In this document: one piece after another, positions 63,784-64,000 of the stretch
Layout of the letters: the number at the start of each line of letters is the position of its first letter
Position numbering within the stretch: the first letter of the stretch is position 1
NCBI RefSeq assembly: GCF_009362785.1
Contig: NZ_WHNQ01000012.1
Coordinates: 62,001-126,000, forward strand
Length of the DNA stretch: 64,000 nt
Direction of reading: 5' to 3'
Origin: Paraburkholderia atlantica
GTDB lineage: Bacteria; Pseudomonadota; Gammaproteobacteria; Burkholderiales; Burkholderiaceae
Translations under genes and position numbers: made by a program
Notes under the pieces: model-generated
What the model saw: only the letters and a program-made list of their open reading frames with translations
What the model was told of the DNA's origin: nothing
Database searches by the model: none

Positions 63784-64000
63784 TCACGACGACGCCGCTT
63801 GCGGCGCGCTGCCGGCCGTTGCGCCGATGATCGCGAGCGCGTCGGCGCGCGACAGCCCGCCGCGCATCGCGTCCGAAAGTCGCGCGGTCAGCGCTTCGCG
63901 CTCGCAGGCGAAGACCGCGTCGACGTTGTCGTCGCGCACGTACAGCGCGATGAACTGGTGATGATCGAAGTCGCCCTCGACGACGATCTCATCCCACTCG
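63784..64000 (-). CDS. Pyridine nucleotide-disulfide reductase C-terminus (5' end outside window)
   Basis: The last 71 codons on the minus strand read EWDEIVVEGDFDHHQFIALY, then VRDDNVDAVFACEREALTARL and a helical end, stopping at 63784. This matches the C-terminal domain of ferredoxin-reductase-type FAD/NAD(P)H oxidoreductases. Only this part is inside the window, so the class of enzyme is inferred from the tail. Confidence 0.7.
   Translation of the reverse strand, partial: EWDEIVVEGDFDHHQFIALYVRDDNVDAVFACEREALTARLSDAMRGGLSRADALAIIGATAGSAPQAASS

Overview
The window reads as chromosomal DNA of a GC-rich betaproteobacterium, most likely Paraburkholderia/Burkholderia. The evidence is an OmpC-type porin, AAHS-family transporters, a PaoABC-like molybdoenzyme, a DUF3079 protein, several small Burkholderia-type stress proteins, and dense packing with strong codon bias. 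No rRNA, tRNA, CRISPR array, insertion sequence or integrase was seen. The mix of catabolic and stress functions suggests an accessory-rich region or a secondary replicon; this is inference.

Layout. 1-8.7 kb: a partial epoxide hydrolase, a HAD hydrolase, an aldo/keto reductase, a Tat-exported phosphoesterase paired with a cupredoxin, a FUSC-type exporter, a membrane protein overlapping a diguanylate cyclase, and a GST. 8.7-11.4 kb: a DUF3311/sodium:solute symporter pair and MarC. 11.4-14.4 kb: a decayed VWA (CobT-like) locus and a run of small proteins. 14.7-18.5 kb: transketolase, a ferritin-like protein and a tandem universal stress protein.

18.5-29.6 kb holds the most interesting unit. 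A LysR regulator is divergent from a tightly packed operon encoding an IlvD/Edd dehydratase, an AAHS transporter, a TauD/TfdA dioxygenase, both subunits of aconitase X, an FAD oxidoreductase, a second AAHS transporter and a porin. It looks like a complete uptake-and-degradation route for an unidentified hydroxy- or carboxylic acid.

29.7-43.1 kb has visibly lower GC and more varied orientation, and looks acquired. It carries a chromate-resistance cluster (chrB, chrA, a second chrB-like gene, an MFS gene) with a divergent His-rich EamA transporter. It continues with a beta-propeller protein, a DUF3079 protein, a stand-alone AhpF N-terminal domain, a cupin, a cysteine hydrolase, a divergent SDR/AraC pair, a PEBP protein and a frameshifted VOC gene.

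43.1-64 kb returns to core-like DNA: a lipoprotein, ZapE, a ThDP enzyme, YihY, a two-gene exonuclease/ATP-dependent DNA ligase repair operon, a lone receiver protein, an SDR, a paoABC-like operon, a PRC-barrel protein, GlgX, DUF2934, an AI-2E transporter with a long C-terminal tail, and the 3' end of a reductase cut by the window edge.
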